From Thiotrichaceae bacterium (GTDB taxonomy: Bacteria; Pseudomonadota; Gammaproteobacteria; Beggiatoales; Beggiatoaceae): DNA of 60,994 bases. The notes under the pieces are model-generated. The model did not search any database, was not told the DNA's origin, and worked only from the letters and a program-made list of their open reading frames with translations. The stretch lies in contig JALXAQ010000135.1 of NCBI GenBank assembly GCA_026991885.1, positions 1 through 60,994 of the forward strand. Direction: 5' to 3'. This document shows positions 38,626 through 48,067 of the stretch, piece by piece; position 1 is the first letter of the stretch; each line of letters opens with the position of its first letter. The position numbers were made by a program, and so were the translations under genes.

Positions 38626-39522
38626 TTATGGTGTTGTAAATGCTTGCACTTGCGGTGTGACTTTTAAGAATCTCTCCAATGCAGCTTTGATTAATAATTT
38701 ACCACGGTACACAGGACTATTGATTTGACGTTTTAGATTTTCACATTTTTGCTCAAAGTCTCTAAGTATTTGTTTCTTAATTTCTTCTTCTTGAAATAAT
38801 GAGTCTGAAATCTTGTCCATTTGTTGATTTGCCATTTTGTATAATTCTTGATCTAATGACATCTGTGTTTTAATTTGCTCTCGCAATTCCAAAGAGATTT
38901 GTTGATCTTTGCTTGAAATATTTTTAACCAGATATGCACAATCAACAAAAACATCTGGAAAACAGCGCTCCAACATGATACAGGCTTCAGAAAATCTTTC
39001 GACTGAAAATAGATACAAGTGTCCGTCATTAATTAATTCAGTGACTCGTTGTAATTTTTCTCTCGTATGTGAGCCTGTCAAGTGATACATCTGCCCATTC
39101 CATAAATCGGCTCTTTTAAGAGTCAGCAGGTTTTTTTTCACATAATCTTCTAAGTTAAGGCGTTTGGCATCCGGATCAAAGTTGTTAATAGGATCATTTC
39201 TACAGTAAAAATAATGTGATAAAAAACGATCAACTGGCTTTCTGATAAAAGCAATTGCCTTAATATCATAGTCTTTGAATGGTAAATCAATCGTTAAGTT
39301 ATGACCATAATAGCATTTCGCGTATGGAAGATAGGTGAAAATATCTCTCAGATGTTGCGAACTATATTTAAAACTAACGCTGTTCAAATACGAACGACCA
39401 TCAATAAATCCGGGGCCAAAATTATAGCGGAGTATTCCCGCAAATGAAGTGCCCGCACATTTTGGTATGTGTATATTTATCCAGACTGTTCTCTGTTTTT
39501 TTTCAGTGGTGTTTATTGTCAT
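38626..39522 (-). CDS. Sulfotransferase (sulfotransfer_2-like)
   Basis: 298 residues. The PAPS 5'-phosphosulfate loop is WINIHIPKCAGTSFAGIL and the 3'-phosphate part is IKAIAFIRKPVDRFLSHYFY. It would move sulfate from PAPS to the polysaccharide in the cytoplasm or at the membrane. It differs from the tandem pair at 41303-43055, which have IIGSAKCGTSTL. Confidence 0.87.
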   Translation of the reverse strand: MTINTTEKKQRTVWINIHIPKCAGTSFAGILRYNFGPGFIDGRSYLNSVSFKYSSQHLRDIFTYLPYAKCYYGHNLTIDLPFKDYDIKAIAFIRKPVDRFLSHYFYCRNDPINNFDPDAKRLNLEDYVKKNLLTLKRADLWNGQMYHLTGSHTREKLQRVTELINDGHLYLFSVERFSEACIMLERCFPDVFVDCAYLVKNISSKDQQISLELREQIKTQMSLDQELYKMANQQMDKISDSLFQEEEIKKQILRDFEQKCENLKRQINSPVYRGKLLIKAALERFLKVTPQVQAFTTP

Positions 39523-39622
39523 AAAAAATTTAGCTCAGGGGATGAATTAAACTTCTTTGTCATTTCGTTTAGTTTGTGGCCTAGTTAAGTATAATTGAGT
39601 CAGAAAGGAATGATTTTATTTT

Positions 39623-40294
39623 TCAGTTAAATAGTTTCAGGAATTCTTTTAATTTATCCAACACACTATGTTCAAAATCCCATATATCTTTTTTCATACT
39701 GGCTTCAGTATTACATTTTCTACCGGCTTGTTTCTGTTCTTTTTTGCTACAACAATCAAACCTTTGATAGGTATTGACCCAAAATTTATCAAAATCTTTG
39801 TCTTTGATTGATTGACTTTTCTCTTCTAAACACTTTTTCCAATGTTCCAAACAATCTGCAAAAGGGGAATCTTTTGATTTTATCTTTTTAAGAACGGTTT
39901 CAAGTTCTCCATAACCATCTACATTTGTCATATAACAAGCGATTTTAATATCTAAGCTTTCACTTTTGATAAAATGGTTACAGCTAACCATATTCAAATC
40001 CTTATCTATGACTTTTAAGGCTTCATTGATGAGTTCAATTCTTTTCTCAACGCCCTCTTTATCGGCATCAAGAATGATTCCTATCTTTTCAATCCCTCTT
40101 TTTTCAATCTCAATTTTAATTTATTGTAATTTCTGCTCTAATTTCGCTTTTGATAAGCCATTCAAACATTCATAATCATCAATCGAACAAATCGGCGTGT
40201 CAATCTCCACGTCATAAATATTCAAGTACGCCTTTAGGGATTCTATGAAATATTGGTCATTTTCGCTTTCAACAATTAAGATATTTTTACTCAC
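39623..40294 (-). pseudogene. TOPRIM/DUF3226-like protein interrupted by an in-frame TAA
   Basis: Read from a GTG at 40294 (GGGAGGG upstream), the frame gives MSKNILIVESENDQYFIESL with the first acidic TOPRIM motif, then a TAA at codon 58 (40121-40123), then the second TOPRIM motif IGIILDADKEGVEKRIELI and a C-terminal half to 39623. One base change would restore 223 residues. The GTG lies inside the end of the ATPase gene (8-base overlap), so the two formed one operon. ATPase plus TOPRIM pairs of this kind resemble OLD-like and PARIS-like anti-phage modules; that link is inference. A sequencing error is possible. Confidence 0.75.
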
Positions 40295-41303
40295 CTCGCA
40301 CCCTCCCTTGGTGAGTTAAAGAATATTTTAATTGTTCCTTGTGCCTTTTTGAGGCGGTGATCATATCGGTTTTGAGATTTTTATAAAACTCAAAGTATGC
40401 GCCCCGGTTATTTTCTTGTTCAAGTTGAACATCATTAAAGGCTTCTATACATTCTTTAGAATGAGAAGTGATAAATAGTTGACAATTCGCATCGGCACTC
40501 GCTTGAAAAATAATCTGCCATAATTTTTTGTAGTTGGTGTAATGTATGCCGTTTTCTATTTCATCTATCAACAAAAAGCCATCTTTGCTTGCCCATATCG
40601 CACAAAGAACGGCAATATATCTATTAATACCTTCGCCCAATGATGAGAGCAAAACGGGCATTTGTCTGTCTTTTAGTTTTAGTTTTAAAATAACGTTGTT
40701 TTTGGTTGCCCTTTGTTTGATAGATATAATATTGTCATCAAATATTCTTAAAGAATCATTTAAAAAATCTTCTCTATCTAAGTCAACTAATGAGCCATAG
40801 AGGATTGCTATATCTTGCTCTTGAGCTTTTGCAGAACTAATAAAATTGATGTTATCAATATTTAAATGCCTATCTCTCATCTGCATACTATGTCCCAATA
40901 ATCTATCTATGGACAATAATTTTTCATCTTCATTGATTGCATAAGATAGTTTTGTTGTTGGGATAATATCCTTTATTTCGTAATGTTCATCTTGTACAGC
41001 CAAGCGCAATTTCTTATTTTTCGTATAGATTTTAACTTTTGTCTCATCTTCTCTGATAAAATCTAGCAGAATATCATTGCTAAGATTATTGGTTTGTCGC
41101 CGTGTTAACAATTTATAAATATTAACCACTAAATCATAAGTTTCATTAGAAGACACCAGCAGTTCTACGGCTTCTAAAAAAGCCGTTTTTCCGACATTAT
41201 TTTTGCCACCAATTAAATTAACGCTATTCAAGCCGTCAATAGTTAAATTTTGGAAACATTTGAAATTTTCAATGCCGATATGGTTAATAAAATGATTTTT
41301 CAT
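40287..41303 (-). CDS. AAA (OLD-like) ATPase of a putative defence module
   Basis: 338 residues from the ATG at 41303, with AGGAG upstream; earlier codons overlap the sulfotransferase gene. Begins MKNHFINHIGIENFKCFQN, with Walker A LIGGKNNVGKTAFLEAVELL, signature-like SLGEGINRYIAVLCAIWA and Walker B FLLIDEIENGIHYTNY, and an H-loop LFITSHSKECI. This is the AAA_15/AAA_21 type found in OLD nucleases, here split from its TOPRIM domain. Its start overlaps the sulfotransferase stop by one base (TGATG). Confidence 0.88.
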   Translation of the reverse strand: MKNHFINHIGIENFKCFQNLTIDGLNSVNLIGGKNNVGKTAFLEAVELLVSSNETYDLVVNIYKLLTRRQTNNLSNDILLDFIREDETKVKIYTKNKKLRLAVQDEHYEIKDIIPTTKLSYAINEDEKLLSIDRLLGHSMQMRDRHLNIDNINFISSAKAQEQDIAILYGSLVDLDREDFLNDSLRIFDDNIISIKQRATKNNVILKLKLKDRQMPVLLSSLGEGINRYIAVLCAIWASKDGFLLIDEIENGIHYTNYKKLWQIIFQASADANCQLFITSHSKECIEAFNDVQLEQENNRGAYFEFYKNLKTDMITASKRHKEQLKYSLTHQGRVRGE

Positions 41304-42178
41304 CATGACTCCTTTGGCTTGCTTAAAAATTCCCAATAATCAGACGGTTTCCCGCACATTTCTAAAAAAGCAAGCGCGTCATCTGTTACTATTCGATTAA
41401 ATATCTGGCGGTTTTTCAGGTTTAATTCTTCTTTGGGCACGTAGAGTCGTTTTCCTCCAAAAACTTTAAAGGCAAATTGAATTAAGGATGCCGGTAATAC
41501 TTTTTTGGCTAAAGGTCTCATTTTGGACTGCTGTAATCGTTTCCAATAGTTGTGGCTGACATAGATTTCTGAGGTATTCTCTCTTAGTTGGTAATCCATA
41601 TTGATTTTAGACTGTTCTAAACCTAGAAATCTAAAAAGACGATTATATAGTTGCTCAGCATTGTGAGAGAGTTCTTCCATAAAAAGGATCAAGATCGCGC
41701 TATCAGGAAAAAAAGCTTTATAAGCTTCAAGTTGATAAAAGTAGCAACAAGTTTTTTGTATAGCCTCACTCCTTGGATGATTTTCAAAAAAGTAGTCTAT
41801 CCCTCGAACAGCAATTGGATCTTTACCGCGTGCCAACATTCGCCAGACGGAGATATATTTTTGATAGGGATCTCGCACGATATAAACCAACTTCATATCA
41901 GGATTAAATTGATATATGCGTTGTGCTGTTTCAGGGTGTGATAAGCGGTTGGAGTATGAGGGTGTGGCTTCCCCTATAACGGGCTCTCCGTTATAATGGG
42001 CAAAAGCCTGCTGATACCATTCCCAACCCTTTGAGTAATTGTTATCATTATTAAAGAATTCCACTTCTTTTGGTTGACTGAAACAACAATCTGGATGGTG
42101 ATATAATGTTGTTGCTAGTGTACTTGTCCCACATTTGGCAGAGCCAATAATGATGAAATTTGGTTTTTTTATTTCCAT
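41303..42178 (-). CDS. Sulfotransferase, tandem paralogue 2
   Basis: 291 residues. PAPS loop FIIIGSAKCGTSTLATTLYHH; 3'-phosphate motif LVYIVRDPYQKYISVWRML. It shares its first 11 residues and its whole layout with the next gene upstream (42186-43055), so the two arose by tandem duplication. Probably sulfates an EPS sugar. Confidence 0.9.
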   Translation of the reverse strand: MEIKKPNFIIIGSAKCGTSTLATTLYHHPDCCFSQPKEVEFFNNDNNYSKGWEWYQQAFAHYNGEPVIGEATPSYSNRLSHPETAQRIYQFNPDMKLVYIVRDPYQKYISVWRMLARGKDPIAVRGIDYFFENHPRSEAIQKTCCYFYQLEAYKAFFPDSAILILFMEELSHNAEQLYNRLFRFLGLEQSKINMDYQLRENTSEIYVSHNYWKRLQQSKMRPLAKKVLPASLIQFAFKVFGGKRLYVPKEELNLKNRQIFNRIVTDDALAFLEMCGKPSDYWEFLSKPKES

Positions 42179-42185
42179 AAATATG

Positions 42186-43055
42186 TCACATCATCGTCCA
42201 ATAATCTGCCGGTTTTCCCTGCTTTTCCAAAAAAGCGAGCGCATCTGGCTTGACTATTCTATAAAATTCTTTTTTGTTCTCTTCGCTAAGTTCTTCCCTT
42301 GGCACGAAGATTTTTTTTGGCCCAACGAGTTGAGTCGCCAATCGAATTAATGTGGTTGGCAAAACATTTTTCACCAAAAGTCTCATTCTCGATTGCTGCA
42401 AATAAGTCCAATATTTATTGGTTTTATAGTGTTGATCGGCTCCGTTTTCTTTTATGTGGATGTTATTCCAATCAAATTTGGAAGGTTCAAGTTTGAGAAA
42501 TTGGAAAACACGCTGGTACTGTTGCAGAGGATCGCGTGACAGTTCTTCCAAAAATATAATCAAAAAAGCATCCTCTGGGAAATATTGTTTATAGGCTTCC
42601 AGTTGATAAGAATAACAGCAACTCTTTAATGTGGCTCCTTTATTGTTGCTGTTATCATGCTCAAAAAAATAGTTAATACCTTGCATTGCTGTCGGCCATT
42701 TTTTACGCGCCCACATTCGCCAAGTGGAAACAAATTTTTCATACGGGTCCCTAACTATATATATGAATTTAATATTGGGATTAAATTGATGAATACGCTT
42801 AGCCGTTTTCGGATGTAAAACCCGGTCTGAATAAGCTGGTGTGCTTTCGCCTACAACTAATTCATTGTTGTAATGCGTAAAAGCCTTTTTATACCATTCC
42901 CAACCTTTTGAGTAGTTATCGTCGTCATAAAAAAATTCCACTTCTTTTGGACGACTGAAACAACAATCGGGATGTTCTGCCAAGACTCTTGACAGTGTGC
43001 TTGTCCCGCATTTGGCAGCGCCAATAATGATGAAATTTGGTTTTTTAATTTCCAT
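42186..43055 (-). CDS. Sulfotransferase, tandem paralogue 1
   Basis: 289 residues. PAPS loop FIIIGAAKCGTSTLSRVLAEH; 3'-phosphate motif FIYIVRDPYEKFVSTWRMW. It is similar to its downstream neighbour throughout (WEWYKKAFTHYN versus WEWYQQAFAHYN, for example), but the two have diverged enough to suggest different acceptors. It lies 19 bases after the ABC exporter gene. Confidence 0.9.
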   Translation of the reverse strand: MEIKKPNFIIIGAAKCGTSTLSRVLAEHPDCCFSRPKEVEFFYDDDNYSKGWEWYKKAFTHYNNELVVGESTPAYSDRVLHPKTAKRIHQFNPNIKFIYIVRDPYEKFVSTWRMWARKKWPTAMQGINYFFEHDNSNNKGATLKSCCYSYQLEAYKQYFPEDAFLIIFLEELSRDPLQQYQRVFQFLKLEPSKFDWNNIHIKENGADQHYKTNKYWTYLQQSRMRLLVKNVLPTTLIRLATQLVGPKKIFVPREELSEENKKEFYRIVKPDALAFLEKQGKPADYWTMM

Positions 43056-43074
43056 TTTTCTGAAAAAAACCTTT

Positions 43075-44871
43075 CTATTTCTGCAAAGCTAATTTTTTGA
43101 AAGTGCTATTATCTCTGATCAATTCGTCATATTGACCTTCAGCAACCAAATGCCCCTGCTCCAAAACAAAAATGCGGTCACATTGCCTGATGGTTGAGAG
43201 CCGGTGTGCAACCATGATCACTGTCATATCTGAGGGAAGCTGTGCCACGGCATCCATCAGTGCTTTTTCTGTCGCTGAGTCCAAGGCACTTGTCGCTTCA
43301 TCAAATATAAGTACCTGGGGTTTGCGGTATAGCGCACGGGCAAGGGCTATTCTTTGGCGTTGTCCGCCACTGAGTCGTGCCCCGTGTTCACCTATTATGG
43401 TTTCATAGCCATTAGGAAGCTGGGTTTCAATAAATGAATGTATTTGTGCAATCTTCGCTGCATGCTTCACTTCATCAATTTTAGCATCAGAAACACCTAA
43501 TGCAATGTTCCGGCGTACTGTATCGTCAGTGAGAAAAATCTCCTGGGGCACATAGCCAATCATTTTTCGCCAGCCTGAAATGTTGGCGTTTGTCAAAATC
43601 TCATCATCTATTATGATGTGACCCGATGCCGGTTGGTGTAGTCCCAGGAGCAGATCAATGAGCGTGGTTTTGCCGGAACCCGATGAGCCCACGATACCAA
43701 CATGGTCGCCTTTTGCGATTTTCAGAGAAACCGCATCTAAGGCAATTATCTCTCTCTGTGAATAAGAAAATGATACCTTTTCAAATGAAATTGTTGATCT
43801 CAATTTGAGCAATTCTGTCGAAGATTCCGCCGGCTGGCGACTAGAATGCAAATCTTCACGCAAGCTGTCAATCGTAAACGCACGGCTTTGAATGCTTGTG
43901 ATTTGTGAGTAGATCAAGCTAAGCGAGGGCAAAATGCGGTAACCTGCCAGCGCAAATAATCCCAGCAGCGGCAGCACTTCTGTCAGATTACCTTCACTTG
44001 AATCTAAAAACAATACGATCCCCACCACCCCCGAAAATGCTAGAGATTCCAGCAAATAGCGTGGCAGATTATTGATCAATACCAGGAGAGAGTCCAATTT
44101 TGCATTTTTAAAGTAAGCCTGTTGAAAACGATTAATAAAAAATGCTTGGCACTCATGAACCATGATCTGTTTGATCCCCATCATCAGCTGTAATGCAGAA
44201 TTGTAGCGTTCTTTTGTGATCTGATTTCTTTCTTGACTGGAGCGTGATAGGTAAACACGAAACACGCCTAGCAATATTGCCATCAGGGATGCGAAACCTA
44301 ATACCGCGACTAAGGTTGGTCCAGGGGCGACAAAAAGCAATAGCAGCACGATTAAGAAAACATTGATAATACGAGACATCGTTTCCAAGCTGGGTAAGAG
44401 TACCCCAATCATAAACAGAGTGACATCGTTATGCAGTTTTTTCATCAACGTTGCAGAGTTTGTTAGCAAATGAAATTCGTAGGGAGAGTAGGCATAATTG
44501 CGTAACAATCGAACGGCAATGCGTTGAGCCGTATAGTGAGCATAACGCGCCCTTTGGTAGTCGGCGAGCAAATTAACGACACCTGAGCCCAAAAGAAGAA
44601 TTAATGTTGCAATTCCAGTATATAAAATAAGGTTTCCTTCGTTAAGAAAGGGCATCATTTCTTGAATTCGTTGAGCCAGTTGAGATTTCAATGCTTGTTC
44701 GGGATTAGCCGCCAGTGCCAGAAATGGCAGAATAGAGAAAATGCCCATCACTTGGATCACGCCTTGAAGTAAGATCAGTCCCCCAACAAACACTAAGTTA
44801 CGCTTTCCAAAGGGTATGACAATCCCTAATATTTTTTTGAGAACCGTGATGCCTCGTTTAATTGTTTTCAT
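43075..44871 (-). CDS. ABC transporter, MsbA/PglK-type (fused membrane and ATPase domains)
   Basis: 598 residues from the ATG at 44871, which overlaps the epimerase stop by four bases (ATGA). Six membrane helices occupy the N-terminal half; the ATPase domain has Walker A GIVGSSGSGKTTLIDLLLG, signature LSGGQRQRIALARAL and Walker B VLIFDEATSALD. The family flips lipid-linked sugars (PglK) or lipid A (MsbA). As there is no Wzx gene in the window, it may flip the EPS repeat unit. Confidence 0.9.
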   Translation of the reverse strand: MKTIKRGITVLKKILGIVIPFGKRNLVFVGGLILLQGVIQVMGIFSILPFLALAANPEQALKSQLAQRIQEMMPFLNEGNLILYTGIATLILLLGSGVVNLLADYQRARYAHYTAQRIAVRLLRNYAYSPYEFHLLTNSATLMKKLHNDVTLFMIGVLLPSLETMSRIINVFLIVLLLLFVAPGPTLVAVLGFASLMAILLGVFRVYLSRSSQERNQITKERYNSALQLMMGIKQIMVHECQAFFINRFQQAYFKNAKLDSLLVLINNLPRYLLESLAFSGVVGIVLFLDSSEGNLTEVLPLLGLFALAGYRILPSLSLIYSQITSIQSRAFTIDSLREDLHSSRQPAESSTELLKLRSTISFEKVSFSYSQREIIALDAVSLKIAKGDHVGIVGSSGSGKTTLIDLLLGLHQPASGHIIIDDEILTNANISGWRKMIGYVPQEIFLTDDTVRRNIALGVSDAKIDEVKHAAKIAQIHSFIETQLPNGYETIIGEHGARLSGGQRQRIALARALYRKPQVLIFDEATSALDSATEKALMDAVAQLPSDMTVIMVAHRLSTIRQCDRIFVLEQGHLVAEGQYDELIRDNSTFKKLALQK

Positions 44872-45923
44872 CTCTGTGATATTGAGAGCCACTCTGGATG
44901 AGAGTCTGCAAAGTTGGCGATTTCAGTTAAAATTTCCTTTATAGGTGTTTTGGGTTGCCAATTCCAAGTCTCAGATGCCAGCGTGTGATCAAGGACCATC
45001 CATGGTATATCAAAAGGACGTTCTTCAGTGGTTTTATCAATCTGGTTTGGTCCAAAACGAGATTCACACCATTCTGATAGTTGCCGCAATGACATGCTAT
45101 TTTCGCCGCTTAGATTGACAATTCTGGGTTTTTCTGGCAAGGGTTCTGAAAATTGCTTTTGTAGAAGCGAGACGATATCCCTTGGGTGGAGGCAATCTCG
45201 TACTTGATAACCCTGTCCTCCGAATCCGATGTATTTGAGTGGGCGTTTTTCTCGAAAACTATGAATCCAGTAGGAAAAAATCCCCTGAGTCGGATGACCA
45301 AACTGGCTCGCGCCTGCTAGGACGCCGCAGCGGTTAATCCATACGGGGAAATCAAAGGTGTATCCATACTCAAGCGCTAAGTGCTCAGAGGCTAGTTTGG
45401 TGCTGCCATACAGTGAGACTGGTGGCTGTGTTGAGTAGTTTTCGGTAACGCCTTTGGCTGTTATTCCAGTCGGGGTGTTTTGGTCAATCAGGGGTTGAAA
45501 AGCCCCATTTTTTTTAATGACATTCAGATGACTCAAGCCTTTAATTGAGTAAACGCGGCTAGTGGATAAGAGGGTAAATCCAGCTTGGTGCCGCTTGCAA
45601 TATTCCAGAATGTTCACTGTACCTTGCAAGTTGTGTTCAATCAATTGCCGACTGCTGGTTTTGCCATCTATCCCTGCCAATACACTTGGATTAGCGGCGG
45701 CATCGATCAACCAGTCTGCCTTTGGCAAGGTATCTACGTCACTGGCATTGCGTATATCTCCATAGATGATCTGAATATCGAGCTTTTGCAGCGGTTCTTT
45801 GTTCAGCCAACTGCCCGCACGACAAAAGTTGTCAATTCCAATGATTTCATTATTATCGTCTCTCAGGGCTTTTGCTAGGCTAGAACCAACAAAGCCACAG
45901 ATTCCGGTGATTATTATTTTCAT
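44868..45923 (-). CDS. NAD-dependent epimerase, CDP-paratose 2-epimerase-like
   Basis: 351 residues from the ATG at 45923. NAD motif [16 protein letters not shown], an unusual ANPSVLAG segment and [17 protein letters not shown] (YxxxK) resemble the CDP-paratose 2-epimerase (RfbE) group. It is coupled by ATGA overlaps to both the gene before and the gene after. Substrate not certain. Confidence 0.85.
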   Translation of the reverse strand: MKIIITGICGFVGSSLAKALRDDNNEIIGIDNFCRAGSWLNKEPLQKLDIQIIYGDIRNASDVDTLPKADWLIDAAANPSVLAGIDGKTSSRQLIEHNLQGTVNILEYCKRHQAGFTLLSTSRVYSIKGLSHLNVIKKNGAFQPLIDQNTPTGITAKGVTENYSTQPPVSLYGSTKLASEHLALEYGYTFDFPVWINRCGVLAGASQFGHPTQGIFSYWIHSFREKRPLKYIGFGGQGYQVRDCLHPRDIVSLLQKQFSEPLPEKPRIVNLSGENSMSLRQLSEWCESRFGPNQIDKTTEERPFDIPWMVLDHTLASETWNWQPKTPIKEILTEIANFADSHPEWLSISQR

Positions 45924-46996
45924 AATGTACGGCTGGAAGGTAAGAGTGCCGTTTTGGTTTTCCAAGCATCCACTATTTGCCTGAGAGTTTCCTCAAGGCT
46001 GATAGTAATGTCCCAATTGGGGTAGTGCAGACGCATTTTTCGCAAGTCACTGTAGTAGCAGATATGGTCTCCGATCCGATTTTGTTCGAGGTAGCTGTAA
46101 ACTTGGGGTTGACCCGAAAATTTTTCGACAATTTTGAAGGCTTCGAGAATGGAACAGGAATTGCCCTTGCCTCCTCCAATGTTATACACCTCTGCCATTC
46201 GCGGGGCTGCAATAAAGGCATCAATAAAGCGGGCTACATCAAGACTATGGATGTTGTCACGCACCTGCTTACCTTTGTATCCAAATATTTTGTATTCACG
46301 CCCTTCGATGTTACATTTAACCAGATAGCTCAGAAAACCATGAAGTTCAACGCCACTGTGATTGGGACCCGTTAGGCATCCGCCGCGCAAACAGCAGGTG
46401 GGCATATTAAAGTAGCGTCCGTATTCTTGGACCATCACATCAGCGGCTACTTTAGAGGCACCAAATAAAGAGTGTTTGGACTGGTCAATGGAGAAGGTTT
46501 CAGCTATCCCTTCTGCGTATGCTGGATCATCGTATTCCCAACGGGTTTCCAATTCTTTGAGTGCGATCCGGTTTGGCGCATCTCCGTACACTTTGTTTGT
46601 GGACATCTGCACAAAAGGTGATTCTGGGCAAGATTGTCTGGCGGCTTCTAATAAATTGAGTGTGCCTACGGCATTGGTATCAAAATCATCGAACGGAATC
46701 GCAGCGGCTCGGTCATGCGACGGCTGTGCTGCCGAATGCAGGATGGCATCTGGACGAATTTGTGCGAGCAGTTTTAGAACGGCGTCACGATCTCTAATAT
46801 CCAGTTCGTGATGCTTAAAAGCCTTGAGTGAGGATTCTAATCTTTTCTGATTCCAGCGGGTATCTCCCTGCGCTCCAAAAAATATCGCCCGCTGGTTGTT
46901 GTCCACGCCGTGGATATCCCATCCTTTTTGGCTGAAGTAAACACATACTTCAGAGCCGATGAGCCCTGATGATCCTGTCACTAATAGTTTTTTCAT
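45920..46996 (-). CDS. NAD-dependent epimerase, CDP-tyvelose/paratose epimerase-like
   Basis: 358 residues. NAD motif [16 protein letters not shown]; features of this SDR group include [25 protein letters not shown] and [12 protein letters not shown]. The catalytic Lys region is [16 protein letters not shown], with F in place of the usual Tyr at the first position, so the proton relay may differ. It overlaps genes on both sides by four bases (ATGA). Confidence 0.83.
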   Translation of the reverse strand: MKKLLVTGSSGLIGSEVCVYFSQKGWDIHGVDNNQRAIFFGAQGDTRWNQKRLESSLKAFKHHELDIRDRDAVLKLLAQIRPDAILHSAAQPSHDRAAAIPFDDFDTNAVGTLNLLEAARQSCPESPFVQMSTNKVYGDAPNRIALKELETRWEYDDPAYAEGIAETFSIDQSKHSLFGASKVAADVMVQEYGRYFNMPTCCLRGGCLTGPNHSGVELHGFLSYLVKCNIEGREYKIFGYKGKQVRDNIHSLDVARFIDAFIAAPRMAEVYNIGGGKGNSCSILEAFKIVEKFSGQPQVYSYLEQNRIGDHICYYSDLRKMRLHYPNWDITISLEETLRQIVDAWKTKTALLPSSRTL

Positions 46997-47940
46997 ATTT
47001 GTTTGATAAGCGATTCAAAATAAGGGATCGTTTTTTTGAGCCCAGCTTCCAAAGCCACTGTCGGCTGCCATTGCAGTGCTTTTTGTGCCAATGTAATATC
47101 AGGACACCGTTGCATAGGATCATCACTCGGCAATGGTCGGTATTCTAATGATGAACGCGAATTTGTTAAGTCAATAATTTTTTCAGCGAGTTCTTTAATG
47201 GTAAATTCGCCCGGGTTGCCTAGATTGACAGGACCTGTCAAATCATCATCACTCTTCATGAGCCGGATGAAACCTTCAATCAAATCATCTACATAGCAGA
47301 ATGATCGCGTTTGTGAGCCATCACCGTAAATAGTGATATCTTGGTTTTGTAAGGCTTGAAGAATGAAATTAGAGACCACTCGTCCATCATTCGGGTGCAT
47401 ATTGGGTCCGTAGGTATTAAAAATACGAGCCACTTTAATGCGTAGCTTATGCTGACGGCGATAGTCGAAAAACAGAGTTTCTGCACACCGTTTGCCTTCG
47501 TCATAACAGGCACGCAAACCATTGGGGTTGACATGTCCCCAGTAGTCTTCTGTCTGTGGATGAATTTTTGGATCTCCATAGACTTCACTGGTGGAAGCCT
47601 GAAAAATTTTGGCTTTTACCCGTTTTGCCAAACCGAGCATATTAATAGCACCATGTACACTGGTTTTGGTTGTTTGTACCGGATCAAATTGGTAGTGTAT
47701 GGGTGATGCTGGGCAGGCTAGATTATATATCTCATCAACTTCTACATATAAGGGAAAAGTCACATCATGGCGCATGAACTCAAAATGTGGGTTGTCCATG
47801 AGTGGTAGGATATTATCTTTGGTACCTGTGTAGAAGTTGTCTACACATAATACGTCACAGCCTTCGTTAATCAGACGTGTACACAGGTGTGAGCCTAGAA
47901 AGCCTGCGCCTCCTGTGATTAAGATTCTTTTTCGTTGCAT
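46993..47940 (-). CDS. UDP-glucuronate decarboxylase (UDP-xylose synthase)
   Basis: 315 residues from the ATG at 47940. The open frame reaches 48027, but the extra N-terminal part ([15 protein letters not shown]) is a translation of a family C repeat. UXS features: [62 protein letters not shown] (YxxxK) and [19 protein letters not shown]. It makes UDP-xylose from UDP-glucuronate, so the EPS probably holds xylose or a derived sugar. Confidence 0.95.
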   Translation of the reverse strand: MQRKRILITGGAGFLGSHLCTRLINEGCDVLCVDNFYTGTKDNILPLMDNPHFEFMRHDVTFPLYVEVDEIYNLACPASPIHYQFDPVQTTKTSVHGAINMLGLAKRVKAKIFQASTSEVYGDPKIHPQTEDYWGHVNPNGLRACYDEGKRCAETLFFDYRRQHKLRIKVARIFNTYGPNMHPNDGRVVSNFILQALQNQDITIYGDGSQTRSFCYVDDLIEGFIRLMKSDDDLTGPVNLGNPGEFTIKELAEKIIDLTNSRSSLEYRPLPSDDPMQRCPDITLAQKALQWQPTVALEAGLKKTIPYFESLIKQI

Positions 47941-47968
47941 GTTGGTTTGATTGAAAGTTAGCAGATCA

Positions 47969-48020
47969 CTCGACGCAGAGCGTCGAGGCAGGCATTCCCA
48001 CGCAGAGCGTGGGAACGAGA
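47969..48020. repeat. Family C repeat: two GC-rich hairpins
   Basis: CGACGCAGAGCGTCG and CCCACGCAGAGCGTGGG followed by AACGAG. Same form as 12431-12508. It lies between the UXS gene and the second Wzc gene and accounts for a false N-terminal extension of UXS. Confidence 0.9.
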
Positions 48021-48067
48021 AAATCATGTAGGGGCAATCCCTTGTGGTTGCCCCTTAAAAGTCAGCC

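Noticed and set aside
39523..41320. Target-site duplication around the ATPase-TOPRIM module
   Set aside because: The flanks at 39523-39622 and 41290-41320 show no shared direct repeat by eye.
47941..48027. N-terminal extension of the UDP-xylose synthase
   Set aside because: It is a translation of a family C repeat and lies before a good internal ATG that begins the conserved Rossmann motif.
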